DNA of 64,000 nt from Rhodoferax sp. GW822-FHT02A01 (GCF_038784515.1 NZ_CP152376.1:930001-994000), one strand, 5' to 3'. Counted from the first letter of the stretch, positions 17,984-26,264 are shown. The notes: generated by a model from the letters alone, not told the origin. Translations and numbers: made by a program.

Positions 17984-18919
17984 ATGACCGCCATGGGAAT
18001 GAATATTGGATGTGCCCCCTGCTGCTGGGGCGTGGATGACGTTAGAAACCCGCACTTACCCGATTGGCGTCAGGTGCTGCAAGAAGCTGCCACGGCCGGC
18101 TACAAAGGCATTGAGCTTGGGCCTTATGGCTACATGCCCCTGGATGCAGAACAAGTTGGCACTGAGCTGAAAGCACGCGGGCTAAGCATCACCGCCGGCA
18201 CCATTTTTGATAACTTGGTCGCGACAGCAAACCTGTCCAACCTGCTCAGACAAACGCGCGAAATCTGCGCACTGATCAAACAATCGCCTGCGCTACCTGT
18301 CGAGCAAGGACAGCGCTTTGCCACGCCCTATCTGGTGGTAATGGATTGGGGGCATACCGAGCGCGACTATGCAGCCGGCCATTCAGACCGCGCTCCACGC
18401 TTAAATGCGGAGCAATGGAACAACATGGTCTCTCATATCCGCCAGATTGCCACTGTCGCTTGGCGAGAGTTTGGTGTTCGCGCCGTCATACATCCCCATG
18501 CGGGCGGCTATATTGAGTTTGCCGATGAAATCGATCGCATTCTGGACGACGTTCCCCACAGCATTGCTGGTCTCTGTCTAGACACTGGCCATCTGTACTA
18601 CTCCGGGATGGACCCGGCGCAATGGCTAAAGAGGCACGCCGCGCGTTTGGACTATGTGCACTTCAAAGACATCAATGCCGGCCTGTTGCAGCAGGTGTTT
18701 GGGGAACATATTGCGTTTTTTGATGCCTGTGCACGCGGTGTCATGTGCCCTATCGGTCAGGGTGTGATCGACTACCCACAAGTACGCCAAACCCTGCTGG
18801 AAATTGGCTACCAAGGATACATCACCGTCGAGCAGGAGCGCGATCCACGCAACGCCTTTTCAAGCCTTGATGATGTGATGGCCAGTCGGAACTACTTGTG
18901 CAGTGCAGGCTTTTTGTAA
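17984..18919 (+). CDS. IolE-like inosose dehydratase / TIM-barrel protein
   Basis: A 311-residue TIM-barrel protein. Its C-terminal half follows the inosose-dehydratase pattern: GLCLDTGHLYYSGMDP, LDYVHFKDINAGLLQQV, FFDACARGVMCPIGQGVIDYP, then GYQGYITVEQERDP. The latter resembles the IolE GDG/EAEQDP region. IolE removes water from 2-keto-myo-inositol to give the dione used by IolD, so this is the best candidate for that step. It is transcribed away from the transporter and carries a LacI-type operator in front. Start at 17984, with 17993 as an alternative ATG; neither has a strong ribosome site. Some other epimerase activity remains possible. Confidence 0.68.
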   Translation: MTAMGMNIGCAPCCWGVDDVRNPHLPDWRQVLQEAATAGYKGIELGPYGYMPLDAEQVGTELKARGLSITAGTIFDNLVATANLSNLLRQTREICALIKQSPALPVEQGQRFATPYLVVMDWGHTERDYAAGHSDRAPRLNAEQWNNMVSHIRQIATVAWREFGVRAVIHPHAGGYIEFADEIDRILDDVPHSIAGLCLDTGHLYYSGMDPAQWLKRHAARLDYVHFKDINAGLLQQVFGEHIAFFDACARGVMCPIGQGVIDYPQVRQTLLEIGYQGYITVEQERDPRNAFSSLDDVMASRNYLCSAGFL

Positions 18920-18957
18920 TTCGTGCATAGGAGAGACTGTTTAGTAAATGCCGTTAG

Positions 18958-19164
18958 CTAGCTGAATGAGTCGTCGCTTTTGCTGATTGTTTCAAAAATC
19001 TTGCCGCCGACAGGATAGAGCGCGATGTCACTCCCTGGCGCTTGCGCACCTTTCACGTCGTCGTGGCGAAGAACATAGTGTCTATCAAATGTCGATGACT
19101 GGCTCGAAGAAGCGATATTGTTGCCAAATGAGTTCTTCAGGAAGTTAACTTTGTTCCTCCAACG
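18958..19164 (-). other. open frame of about 65 codons without a start, possible gene tail
   Basis: On the minus strand, directly after the GntR stop and in another frame, an uninterrupted reading frame runs to a TAG at 18960-18958. Its product has protein-like composition (for example FDRHYVLRHDDVKGAQAP and DIALYPVGGKIFETIS) but no ATG. It may be the C-terminal end of a gene lost by deletion, or chance. I do not recognise a family. The rest of the 225-base gap between 18919 and 19145 shows nothing else. Confidence 0.3.
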
Positions 19165-19828
19165 TCATCACCTTCAATACCGATAGAACACTACGTTGTG
19201 TTCCCAGAATGTGGTCGTGTAGAAGTGCACACGCGACCTCATTGTCTCTCTTTAGAGCCGCATCCATAATTTTCTTGTGCTCATTTGACTTGCGCCTTGG
19301 TGTGGTGCGGTAGCGGGCCGAATAACGCCTATACCGTTCTGCTTGATCAAAAAGACTGGCACTCCATTTACGCTGGCGTTCCGACGGACATGCTGCCAAC
19401 AAGGAAAGATGGAACTCACGATGCAGCGTACCCCATTCATCGTCTAACTGCAGCGGGCCATCGCCCAGCCTAGACTCAACCCGTTCAAGCCGATGGTATG
19501 CGGCCACAATGGAAGCTTCCCACGCATCATCGCCCAACTGTATGGATTCAGCCAAAGCCTGTACATCCAATACCAATCGCATTCGAGTAATGTCAGCTAA
19601 ATCTTCCGTGGAAATTGAAGCCACACGGAATCCACGCCGCTCGTCGGCGCGAACCAGTCCCTCCTGGGCTAGGCGACTAAGTGCCTCACGCAGAGGACTA
19701 CTTGAGATTCCATAGGCTTCCTGCAGGTCATCAATTTTCAACTTTACACCTGCTGGATAGACCCCAGTCAGGACATCTTTACGTAAGCGTTCAAAGGCTT
19801 GTTCAACCAGTGGAGGACTCTCTGTCAT
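19145..19828 (-). CDS. GntR-family regulator, FCD (FadR-like) subfamily
   Basis: A 227-residue protein from the ATG at 19828 (MTESPPLVEQAF), chosen because GAGGGA lies upstream at proper distance. The N-terminal winged helix reads LKIDDLQEAYGISSSPLREALSRLAQEGLV. The all-helical FCD ligand-binding domain follows, with expected metal-site residues in DEWGTLHREFHLSLLAACPS and in NEHKKIMDAALKRDNEVACALLHDHI. It should repress the neighbouring aromatic-type genes until a carboxylate ligand binds. A TGCAT-N3-ATGCA box stands 20 bases upstream of its start, and near-identical boxes precede the dehydrogenase gene and the big divergent operon. Confidence 0.85.
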   Translation of the reverse strand: MTESPPLVEQAFERLRKDVLTGVYPAGVKLKIDDLQEAYGISSSPLREALSRLAQEGLVRADERRGFRVASISTEDLADITRMRLVLDVQALAESIQLGDDAWEASIVAAYHRLERVESRLGDGPLQLDDEWGTLHREFHLSLLAACPSERQRKWSASLFDQAERYRRYSARYRTTPRRKSNEHKKIMDAALKRDNEVACALLHDHILGTQRSVLSVLKVMTLEEQS

Positions 19829-19847
19829 AACTTTTCCCTCGTATTTT

Positions 19848-19860
19848 TGCATTTTATGCA
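19848..19860. promoter_or_regulatory. TGCAT-N3-ATGCA operator, in front of the GntR gene
   Basis: TGCATTTTATGCA, a perfect 5-3-5 inverted repeat between the cupin stop and the GntR start. Near-copies occur at 21568 and 22255. Probably the autoregulatory site of the FCD regulator. Confidence 0.65.
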
Positions 19861-19889
19861 TAAACACGACTTGTTTGTATGTGACCCGA

Positions 19890-20429
19890 CTAGCGAGAGG
19901 CTCCAATTAGAACAAACAGCAAGGTTGCAGGCTTGTCACTCTTGTTGCGCCAAGCATGGCGAGTACCGTGCTGTACGCACACATCATGACGCTTAAGCAG
20001 CACTTCCCTACCTTCGTCCAGTTCAATTGTGATCTCACCATCGAGCACCACGTCGTAGTCAATACTGTCTGTTGTGTGCATTCCTGGACTATCCATCTCG
20101 AAACGCTCTGCCAACCCTGGCGCCTTTTGCGCGAATTCGGCACCAAAGGCCATCGGATTGAAGTCTGCTCGCATCATTACTGTATCGGGCGGGAACGTTA
20201 CAAACATCAGCCGCGTTTCCCCCGGGCTCGGTACAAAACTAGCGTTCAGTGATGTATCCACTCCAGGTGTGGATACGCCAAGATTAGCGTTTGCTTCCGT
20301 GGCCCACAGTAGTGCTGAAGAAAAGCCTGAAACACTCGCGTAGGTATCGGCGCGTGGCGCGTCGCCATCTGAATGAACAAAGCTCTTGCCATTACCATCA
20401 TTTCTCAATACGACGCGTCTTACTTTCAT
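19890..20429 (-). CDS. cupin-domain protein
   Basis: A 179-residue protein whose C-terminal half is a single cupin barrel: MHTTDSIDYDVVLDGEITIELDEG (cupin motif 1, with a His) and the HGTRHAWRN motif 2. The N-terminal half (VLRNDGNGKSFVHSDGDAPR) is typical of small cupins found in aromatic and alicyclic catabolic operons. Function could be a metal-dependent isomerase, a ring-modifying enzyme or a sensor; nothing decides between them. It follows the zinc-type dehydrogenase by 14 bases on the same strand and is co-transcribed with it. Confidence 0.75.
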   Translation of the reverse strand: MKVRRVVLRNDGNGKSFVHSDGDAPRADTYASVSGFSSALLWATEANANLGVSTPGVDTSLNASFVPSPGETRLMFVTFPPDTVMMRADFNPMAFGAEFAQKAPGLAERFEMDSPGMHTTDSIDYDVVLDGEITIELDEGREVLLKRHDVCVQHGTRHAWRNKSDKPATLLFVLIGASR

Positions 20430-20443
20430 TTTCTGCTCCTGAA

Positions 20444-21553
20444 TTAGGGGTTGATGACGAAATTGCTAAATCCGCCGTTGCGCTGCGCTATGCCTGATAT
20501 TGCTTCGTTGACCTTCTCAAGCGGACTGCAAATATGTTCGAAGACCGAAAGATCCAACGTGCCAGCCTCCGCCATATCGGCCATGTCTTGACCTTCGGCT
20601 GCTGTAAACCAGGCCGAGCCCGCAACGCTTTGTTGATCATCCATCATCGTGTGCAAGTCCATACCAACCATACCCATGATGGCGCCAATATTGATGGCCT
20701 GCCCTCCCCTGCCCAAAGAACGCATGCCTTGCTGAAATGTTTCGTGTTGCGCGCCTGGCCCCATGGCATCGATGAAGGCATCTACTCCCAGGCCACCGGT
20801 ACGCTCCTTGGCCCAGGTATCGACTGACACACCATCGTTGGTCGACAGTATTTCGATACGGTCTGGTGCCAGTGCCTTGACGCGTTCCAGCAGCTTCTTG
20901 TCACGACCAGTACCCAGAATCTTGGTCACTCCCATGGCCAGTCCGAACAATGCACCACCTATCCCCAGCGTTCCGCTTATGCCATTGACCAGCATGCTTT
21001 TACCCGGACCCATCTGCGTCTTGCGCATGGCGGAATACATGGTGCCCAAGTAGCCGAAACGTGCGGCCTGGTTGTAACTCACATTCTTGGGCAATTTGAC
21101 CAGTGCGTATTGCGGCGCAATCATGTATTCGGCCAGACCACCGTTTGGATAGTTTTTGTAGAGCTTCAGGGAGTTCTGAGAAAATCCGAAGTAGCCGCCA
21201 AACGCGTAGTGCGTGCAATTGATTAAATCGCCCTTGCGACATGCTCGGCAACCACCACAGTACAGACCTGGATTTACATAGACGCGATCGCCCGGTTGCC
21301 ACGTGTGTACGTGGGAGCCAACCTTGATAATCTCACCTGCGGGGTCAAGCCCAAACACTGCCGGCAGGGGAGGCAACGGCAATTCTGGAAACCATGTCGT
21401 CCAATTCGCAAGAATGTTACCCAGATTGGGAACTATGCCGCAGGCATGGACACGCACCAGAACGTCGTTCGAGCCTGGTTCGGGGATCGGAATAGTCTCA
21501 ATCTGCATGGCTTCGCCAACCTTGTGCAGTCGGGCTGCTTTCATCATTGTCAT
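20444..21553 (-). CDS. MDR-family (zinc-type) alcohol dehydrogenase lacking catalytic zinc ligands
   Basis: A 369-residue medium-chain dehydrogenase/reductase. AGGAG precedes the ATG at 21553. The structural-zinc cysteines are intact (YCGGCRACRKGDLINC) and the nucleotide-binding fold is present (MLVNGISGTLGIGGALFGLAMGV). The catalytic-zinc site looks degraded: the usual CGxCxTD segment reads ACGIVPNLGN, the GHE motif reads GLD, and the third-ligand Cys region reads RFGYLGTMY. It may therefore be a zinc-independent reductase or need another mechanism. Substrate is unknown. It carries a TGCAT-type box just upstream of its start and is followed by the cupin gene. Confidence 0.82.
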   Translation of the reverse strand: MTMMKAARLHKVGEAMQIETIPIPEPGSNDVLVRVHACGIVPNLGNILANWTTWFPELPLPPLPAVFGLDPAGEIIKVGSHVHTWQPGDRVYVNPGLYCGGCRACRKGDLINCTHYAFGGYFGFSQNSLKLYKNYPNGGLAEYMIAPQYALVKLPKNVSYNQAARFGYLGTMYSAMRKTQMGPGKSMLVNGISGTLGIGGALFGLAMGVTKILGTGRDKKLLERVKALAPDRIEILSTNDGVSVDTWAKERTGGLGVDAFIDAMGPGAQHETFQQGMRSLGRGGQAINIGAIMGMVGMDLHTMMDDQQSVAGSAWFTAAEGQDMADMAEAGTLDLSVFEHICSPLEKVNEAISGIAQRNGGFSNFVINP

Positions 21554-21567
21554 CACTTTCTCCTTTG

Positions 21568-21580
21568 TGCATAAAATGTA
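21568..21580. promoter_or_regulatory. TGCAT-N3-ATGCA operator, in front of the dehydrogenase gene
   Basis: TGCATAAAATGTA, matching the 5-3-5 repeat at 19848 with one mismatch, about 15 bases upstream of the dehydrogenase ATG. The position next to the ribosome site suits a repressor. Confidence 0.6.
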
Positions 21581-21643
21581 TTTTGTGCGTACTTTACGTT
21601 GACTTGGTGCACTTGCTATTGGTAGAAACCCGAGTCCTGTGTT

Positions 21644-22222
21644 TCAGGGTAGCGGCTTCACCCTGCGCAACCGGTGTATCCAGAGGAGCAAAGCCTGCAT
21701 CTGGTCTTTCACAAGATTGCGTGCGATCTCATCCGTCAACCGACCTTCAGCATCAAACTTGGCCTTGGCATTGCCCACAAATATTTCTGGTTTGGCGAGA
21801 ACATGCGCATCCATGCAATGCAAGACGCGCCGCAATTCGTATTGAACACGAGCCGTACCCAATGGACCTGTAGAGGCCCCCAACAGCGCAACTGGTTGTC
21901 CTTTGAATGGTGGAGCAGGTAGACGCGAAAGCCAGTCCAACGCATTCTTGAATCCACCAGGAATGCCAAAGTTGTATTCAGGACAAGCAATCAAAACGGC
22001 ATCGGCTTGAGCCATGGCTTTCTCCAATTGGGTGACAGCTACAGGCCACTCGTCCACGTTCTCGATGGCACCATAAATTGGCACCTGAGTCCACGGCACG
22101 ATGTCCAAATGCATGCCCACAGGCATCTGCAAACCAGCCTCCTCCAATAGCGCCAAATTGTAGGAATCGCGTCGTAAGCTGCCGCAAAGTCCGACCACAC
22201 GCAGTGGACAATCATCAGTCAT
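21644..22222 (-). CDS. NADPH-dependent FMN reductase-like flavoprotein
   Basis: A 192-residue flavodoxin-fold protein. Family motifs are GLCGSLRRDSYNLALLEEAG (phosphate-binding loop), CPEYNFGIPGGFKNALDWLSR and ALLGASTGPLGTARVQYELR. It reduces FMN or quinones with NAD(P)H in the cytosol. The start at 22222 (MTDDCPLR) has GGAG 6 bases upstream; TTG or ATG codons slightly earlier are possible. It is transcribed away from the FAH-family operon and shares the TGCAT-type box between them. It may supply reduced flavin or protect against quinone intermediates. Confidence 0.82.
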   Translation of the reverse strand: MTDDCPLRVVGLCGSLRRDSYNLALLEEAGLQMPVGMHLDIVPWTQVPIYGAIENVDEWPVAVTQLEKAMAQADAVLIACPEYNFGIPGGFKNALDWLSRLPAPPFKGQPVALLGASTGPLGTARVQYELRRVLHCMDAHVLAKPEIFVGNAKAKFDAEGRLTDEIARNLVKDQMQALLLWIHRLRRVKPLP

Positions 22223-22254
22223 TCTCATCTCCAAAAAATAGTTTGTGCGTTATT

Positions 22255-22267
22255 TGCGTTTTATGCA
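22255..22267. promoter_or_regulatory. TGCAT-N3-ATGCA operator in the divergent promoter
   Basis: TGCGTTTTATGCA, one mismatch from the palindrome at 19848, centred between the FMN reductase start (22222) and the FAH-family gene start (22312). One bound regulator could control both directions. Confidence 0.6.
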
Positions 22268-22311
22268 TAATAATGAAACTTTCAAATTTTACTGTCAACT
22301 GGAGCATATTG

Positions 22312-23172
22312 ATGAAGCTGGTTTCCTTTAAGCACGCAGGCAAAGAATCTTGGGGTGCCGTCGTGGACGATCGCGTGTTCGACATGGCGGCTGTTACGGC
22401 TTGTCCAACCCTCGCAGAGTTCATTGCAAGCGCTTCCTTCACTGAACGTGAAACCCTTGTTGCGCTGGCCAAGCCTGGCCCCTTGCTGTCCGAAATCGTC
22501 TATTTGCCGGTGATCCCACGGCCAGAGAAGATCATTTGCGCGGTACGCAACTACATGGACCACCACCAAGAGGTCTTAGCAGCGGGTATGCACCGCGAGT
22601 TGTCGGAATTTCCACCCATCTTCTTGCGCGTGTGGCGCTCGCAAGTTGCCCATGGCCAGGCCATCGTACGCCCCAACGTGTCGGAATCACTGGACTGGGA
22701 GGGTGAACTGGCGGTCATCATCGGAAAGGCCGGGCGCAACATTCCCGAAGCCAACGCTTGGCAGTACGTTGCCGGATATAGCTGCTACAACGATGCCAGC
22801 ATTCGAGAGTGGCAATTCCATGCCAAACAAATTGCCTCTGGCAAGAATTTTGAAGGAACTGGTGCCTTCGGGCCATGGATGGTGACTGCTGACGAAATTG
22901 CGCCGGGTCGCAAGCTCGCACTGCAGACTCGCCTCAATGGAGAGATTGTGCAGTCCAGCGATACCGGTCAGATGATTTTTGACATACCACGCATGATCAA
23001 CTATGCGTCCACCATCTTTACCTTGATGCCAGGCGACGTAATCGTCACCGGCACCCCAGCCGGTGTTGGCTGGAGCAAGAAGCCGCCACGTTTTATGAAA
23101 CCCGGTGATGTCGTGGAAGTCGAGATTGAAGCCATCGGCTTGCTCTCCAATCCAGTCATCGCTCAAGCCTGA
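22312..23172 (+). CDS. fumarylacetoacetate hydrolase (FAH)-family protein
   Basis: A 286-residue protein. The C-terminal FAH fold has metal-binding acidic residues in SLDWEGELAVIIGK, the FGPWMVTADEI segment and the closing TGTPAGVGWSKKPP loop. An N-terminal YisK-like domain (MKLVSFKHAGKESWGAVVDD) precedes it. Members hydrolyse or decarboxylate keto-acids after aromatic ring cleavage (fumarylpyruvate hydrolase, HpcE-type decarboxylase or isomerase). I chose the ATG at 22312; the frame is open further upstream but crosses the operator and the divergent gene. First gene of a seven- or eight-gene operon. Confidence 0.85.
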   Translation: MKLVSFKHAGKESWGAVVDDRVFDMAAVTACPTLAEFIASASFTERETLVALAKPGPLLSEIVYLPVIPRPEKIICAVRNYMDHHQEVLAAGMHRELSEFPPIFLRVWRSQVAHGQAIVRPNVSESLDWEGELAVIIGKAGRNIPEANAWQYVAGYSCYNDASIREWQFHAKQIASGKNFEGTGAFGPWMVTADEIAPGRKLALQTRLNGEIVQSSDTGQMIFDIPRMINYASTIFTLMPGDVIVTGTPAGVGWSKKPPRFMKPGDVVEVEIEAIGLLSNPVIAQA

Positions 23173-23181
23173 GCCGCCACT

Positions 23182-23763
23182 ATGCCAAACATTGAAATTC
23201 GAAAACGCAGCCTGACCATTGAAACAGTGTTCCACGAAGGTGGTCCTGCCCCCTACAAGCCCCTGCGGCTCGCCGCAGCCTGTGCCGTCATACGCAACCC
23301 CTTTGCGGGGTTCTTTGAGCCCGATTTGTTGCCGTTCATGGCCGAATTGCGCAGTCTGGGCACACTGTTGGCCGAAGAGCTGGTAACAGCACTCGGTGGG
23401 CGTGAACGCATTGAGGCATATAGCAAAGCCGCCATTGTGGGAGTCAATGGCGAGCTTGAGCACGGTGCTGTTTGGCATGAAGCCGGAGGATGGGCGATGC
23501 GGCAGGTGCTTGGCGAGCCCAAGGCGATTGTTCCCGCAGCCAAGTGTGTGGCCAATACTGGATACCGGCTAATGGTGCCACTGCACTACATCCACGCCGC
23601 CTACGTGCGTAGTCACTTCAACAGCTTCGAAGTCGGTATTCAGGATGCGCCACGCCCGAATGAGATCTTGTTTGCACTGATCATGGCCGATGGCGGACGA
23701 ATTCACTCTCGCCTAGGGGGTCTCACCAAGGACCAGGTTACCGTCCACGACGGCCAACGATAG
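23182..23763 (+). CDS. DUF1185 (amino acid synthesis) family protein
   Basis: A 193-residue protein that I recognise as DUF1185, a family named from weak evidence and without a settled reaction. Conserved-looking stretches are RLAAACAVIRNPFAGFFEPDL, AYSKAAIVGVNGELEHGAVWHE, KAIVPAAKCVANTGYRLMVPLHYIHAAYVRSHF and the C-terminal QDAPRPNEILFALIMADGGRIHSRLGG. It is soluble with no signal peptide. It starts 9 bases after the FAH gene and before the VOC gene, so it likely acts on an intermediate of the same pathway. Confidence 0.75.
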   Translation: MPNIEIRKRSLTIETVFHEGGPAPYKPLRLAAACAVIRNPFAGFFEPDLLPFMAELRSLGTLLAEELVTALGGRERIEAYSKAAIVGVNGELEHGAVWHEAGGWAMRQVLGEPKAIVPAAKCVANTGYRLMVPLHYIHAAYVRSHFNSFEVGIQDAPRPNEILFALIMADGGRIHSRLGGLTKDQVTVHDGQR

Positions 23764-23788
23764 ACATATTTACTACAAAGGAGACCAT

Positions 23789-24325
23789 ATGACAGCAGCA
23801 TATGCACCCAATTTGAGCCACTTTGGTGTGTTTTGCAAAGACATTGATGAGATGACGCACTTCTACTGCGGCGTCTTTGATCTGGTAGTAACCGACCGAG
23901 GACAAGGCGTCACATTTCCCATGACCATTGTGTTCCTGAGTGGACGCCCGGATCAGCACCATCAACTTGTGCTGGCGACCGGTCGGGCTGCGGATGCACC
24001 TAGTACCGTTATGCAGTTGTCCTTCAAGGTTCAAACGCTCGATCATCTACGCGAAGCTAAGAATCGGGCACTGCGATATGGAGCAAAGAGTCTGCGCAGT
24101 CTCAACCATGGCAACGCGCTGTCTATCTATTTCGAAGACATCGAAGGCAATCTGGTCGAAGTCTATTTGGATACGCCTTGGTATGTTGCGCAGCCGCATG
24201 GCGATCCACTAGACCTTAGCATGCCCGACGAAGCCATTTGGGCCACGACCGAACAGACTTGTCGCTCAGATCCAACCTTCATGCCGGTCAGTGAGTGGGC
24301 CGCACGCTTTGGAAAAGCCAAATGA
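23789..24325 (+). CDS. VOC-family protein, extradiol dioxygenase-like
   Basis: A 178-residue vicinal-oxygen-chelate protein made of one pair of beta-alpha-beta-beta-beta units. Candidate metal ligands are the His in LSHFGVFCKDID, a His in PDQHHQLVLATG and the Glu in EDIEGNLVEVYLDTPWYV. The EGNxVEVY and TPWYV pieces resemble small catechol 2,3-dioxygenases. It could cleave the ring of the dihydroxylated product of the adjacent monooxygenase. AAGGAG sits 7 bases before the ATG. Its stop overlaps the monooxygenase start by ATGA, implying translational coupling. Confidence 0.78.
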   Translation: MTAAYAPNLSHFGVFCKDIDEMTHFYCGVFDLVVTDRGQGVTFPMTIVFLSGRPDQHHQLVLATGRAADAPSTVMQLSFKVQTLDHLREAKNRALRYGAKSLRSLNHGNALSIYFEDIEGNLVEVYLDTPWYVAQPHGDPLDLSMPDEAIWATTEQTCRSDPTFMPVSEWAARFGKAK

Positions 24326-25887
24326 TTGATGCAGATATCATCATCTCTGGCCTCGGACCGACTGGCGCCACGCTGGCGGGCCTTTTAGGGCAACGCGGCA
24401 TTCGCGTAGTTGCTTTCGACAAACTGCCCGACCTCTTCCCTCTGCCGCGGGCGGCAGGTTTGGACCACGAGGTCATGCGCATCCTCCAAGAGCTGCAAGT
24501 GGCCGACAGGGTGGAACCCTTCATCGCACCCTATCGGCCCAGTGAGTACCGTGGCATGGAAGGGCAGTTGATCAAACGCCTCGATGCCACTCCACCCCCA
24601 TTTAAGCTAGGTTGGGCCCCCAACTATGTCTTTAACCAGCCGGCGCTGGAGCGCACCATTCGCTCACGTTTGACAGAACTACCAACGGTCCGCACCGAAT
24701 GCAGTGCCGAAGTCTTGGACGTAGGACAGGAATCAGATCACGTGTGGGCCGACGTGCGCCTGGCAAGTAATCAGCAGACGACTCGTTATCGCGCACGCTA
24801 TCTGATCGCTTGTGACGGAGGTTCTAGCCCCATACGCAAACGTCTTGGCATTACATTGGAGGACTTGGGATTTGACGAACCTTGGCTGGTGGTGGATGCC
24901 ATCGTCAATGACGACAAACTGGAGCAACTGCCTCAAACCCAGGTTCAGTATTGCGAAGCAGATCGTCCGGCCACGTACATCGTTGGGGTCGGCAAGCATC
25001 GGCGATGGGAATTGATGCTGCTGCCCGGTGAAAGCTTGTCGCCCGAGTTTCCCGATGGAGAACTTTGGCCGCTACTTGAACGCTGGTTGCTGCCCCATGA
25101 GGGCAAGATATGGCGTGCTGCCGCCTATCGCTTCCATGGGCTAGTAGCCAATGCCTGGCGCCACGGGCGTATCCTGTTGGCCGGTGACGCGGCGCACATG
25201 ACTCCGCCTTTTATGACGCAGGGCATGGTGCAGGGAATGCGGGATGCACAAAATCTGGCATGGAAGCTCGAACGCATCCTACGCAACCAGTCCCCTGCAT
25301 CGCTGTTGGAGAGCTACCAACAGGAGCGACGCCCCCATGTCACGACAACCACGCAGACTGCGATGGCGTTGGGCCGCGTGATCTGTGAACGCGATCCAGA
25401 GCAGGCAAGAGCGCGCGACGAGCGTTTGATTGAAGAACAGGGAGGAAGTATTTCCACCACATTCCGCCAAAATCTCATACCAGGTTTGACTTGCGGTTTG
25501 ATTGCCTTTGACTCACCAGGGGCCGGATCCATACTGCCACAACCCTTTGTGCGCGCACATGGCTTTGAGGGACGCCTGGATGATCTTACCGGCCCAACTG
25601 TGCGGGTCATTGCGATCAAACCACTGACAGACGAAGATCGCAATTTAATGCACAAATCTTTGTCTCCAATTGGCGGAATTCTCCTGGAACTCGCGTCAGA
25701 CACCGATAGGGCGTCAGAGGCAGGTAAGTTCTTCGAGGAACAGCCAACTTTGTCACGTTGGCTCATTGAACTAGACCGAACGATTGTCATCGTCCGCCCA
25801 GATCACTATGTTTTTGCAACTGCGGCCTCACCCGCCGAGGCCGTCACTCTAATCACTCAGCTCTATATTTCCATCACCACATCATGA
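24322..25887 (+). CDS. FAD-dependent aromatic monooxygenase (MhpA/TfdB-like)
   Basis: A 521-residue class A flavoprotein hydroxylase. Visible motifs: dinucleotide-binding GLGPTGATLAGLLGQRG with the following acidic D in VVAFDK, the DG motif CDGGSSPIRKRLGI, and the GD motif GRILLAGDAAHMTPPFMTQGM. A thioredoxin-like C-terminal tail follows, as in phenol-hydroxylase-type enzymes. It would hydroxylate a phenolic substrate using NAD(P)H and O2. I chose the ATG at 24322 (MIDADIIISG), which overlaps the VOC stop. Length suits 3-(3-hydroxyphenyl)propionate hydroxylase relatives, but the true substrate is not evident. Confidence 0.87.
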   Translation: MIDADIIISGLGPTGATLAGLLGQRGIRVVAFDKLPDLFPLPRAAGLDHEVMRILQELQVADRVEPFIAPYRPSEYRGMEGQLIKRLDATPPPFKLGWAPNYVFNQPALERTIRSRLTELPTVRTECSAEVLDVGQESDHVWADVRLASNQQTTRYRARYLIACDGGSSPIRKRLGITLEDLGFDEPWLVVDAIVNDDKLEQLPQTQVQYCEADRPATYIVGVGKHRRWELMLLPGESLSPEFPDGELWPLLERWLLPHEGKIWRAAAYRFHGLVANAWRHGRILLAGDAAHMTPPFMTQGMVQGMRDAQNLAWKLERILRNQSPASLLESYQQERRPHVTTTTQTAMALGRVICERDPEQARARDERLIEEQGGSISTTFRQNLIPGLTCGLIAFDSPGAGSILPQPFVRAHGFEGRLDDLTGPTVRVIAIKPLTDEDRNLMHKSLSPIGGILLELASDTDRASEAGKFFEEQPTLSRWLIELDRTIVIVRPDHYVFATAASPAEAVTLITQLYISITTS

Positions 25888-26264
25888 TCCAATCACACGA
25901 AATCATGGCTCTCGAACACAAGCGCCGTAGCGCAATGGTCGATGCAGACACTGATACACTAAGCCAACTCTTCGCCGATAGCATGGTATGGATACATGGC
26001 ACAGCACGGGCTGATTCCAAGTCCGGCGTTATAGCCTCCATTGCGTCGGGCAAGACCGTCTACCAAGCAATAGACTGCTCGGAGGAAACAGTACGAATTT
26101 ATGGCGACACTGCCATTGTCACCGGAATTGTTCACTCAAAGCTAAAAATTGCAAACGAAGAGCGGCAATTGCACAACCGCTTCAGTATTGCCTGGGCCAA
26201 CATCAATAGACAGTGGCAAGTCGTCAACTGGCAATCCACCACGGTCCCTAAAGTCATCTCATAG
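25884..26264 (+). CDS. SnoaL/NTF2-like small protein (DUF4440 type)
   Basis: A 126-residue protein with the NTF2-like cone fold: an N-terminal helix (IMALEHKRRSAMVDAD), LSQLFADSMVWIHGTAR, and a sheet ending in HNRFSIAWANINRQWQVVNWQSTTV. Such proteins serve as hydratases, isomerases or small accessory subunits in polyketide and aromatic pathways. It overlaps the monooxygenase stop by ATGA. No catalytic assignment is possible. Confidence 0.72.
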   Translation: MIQSHEIMALEHKRRSAMVDADTDTLSQLFADSMVWIHGTARADSKSGVIASIASGKTVYQAIDCSEETVRIYGDTAIVTGIVHSKLKIANEERQLHNRFSIAWANINRQWQVVNWQSTTVPKVIS

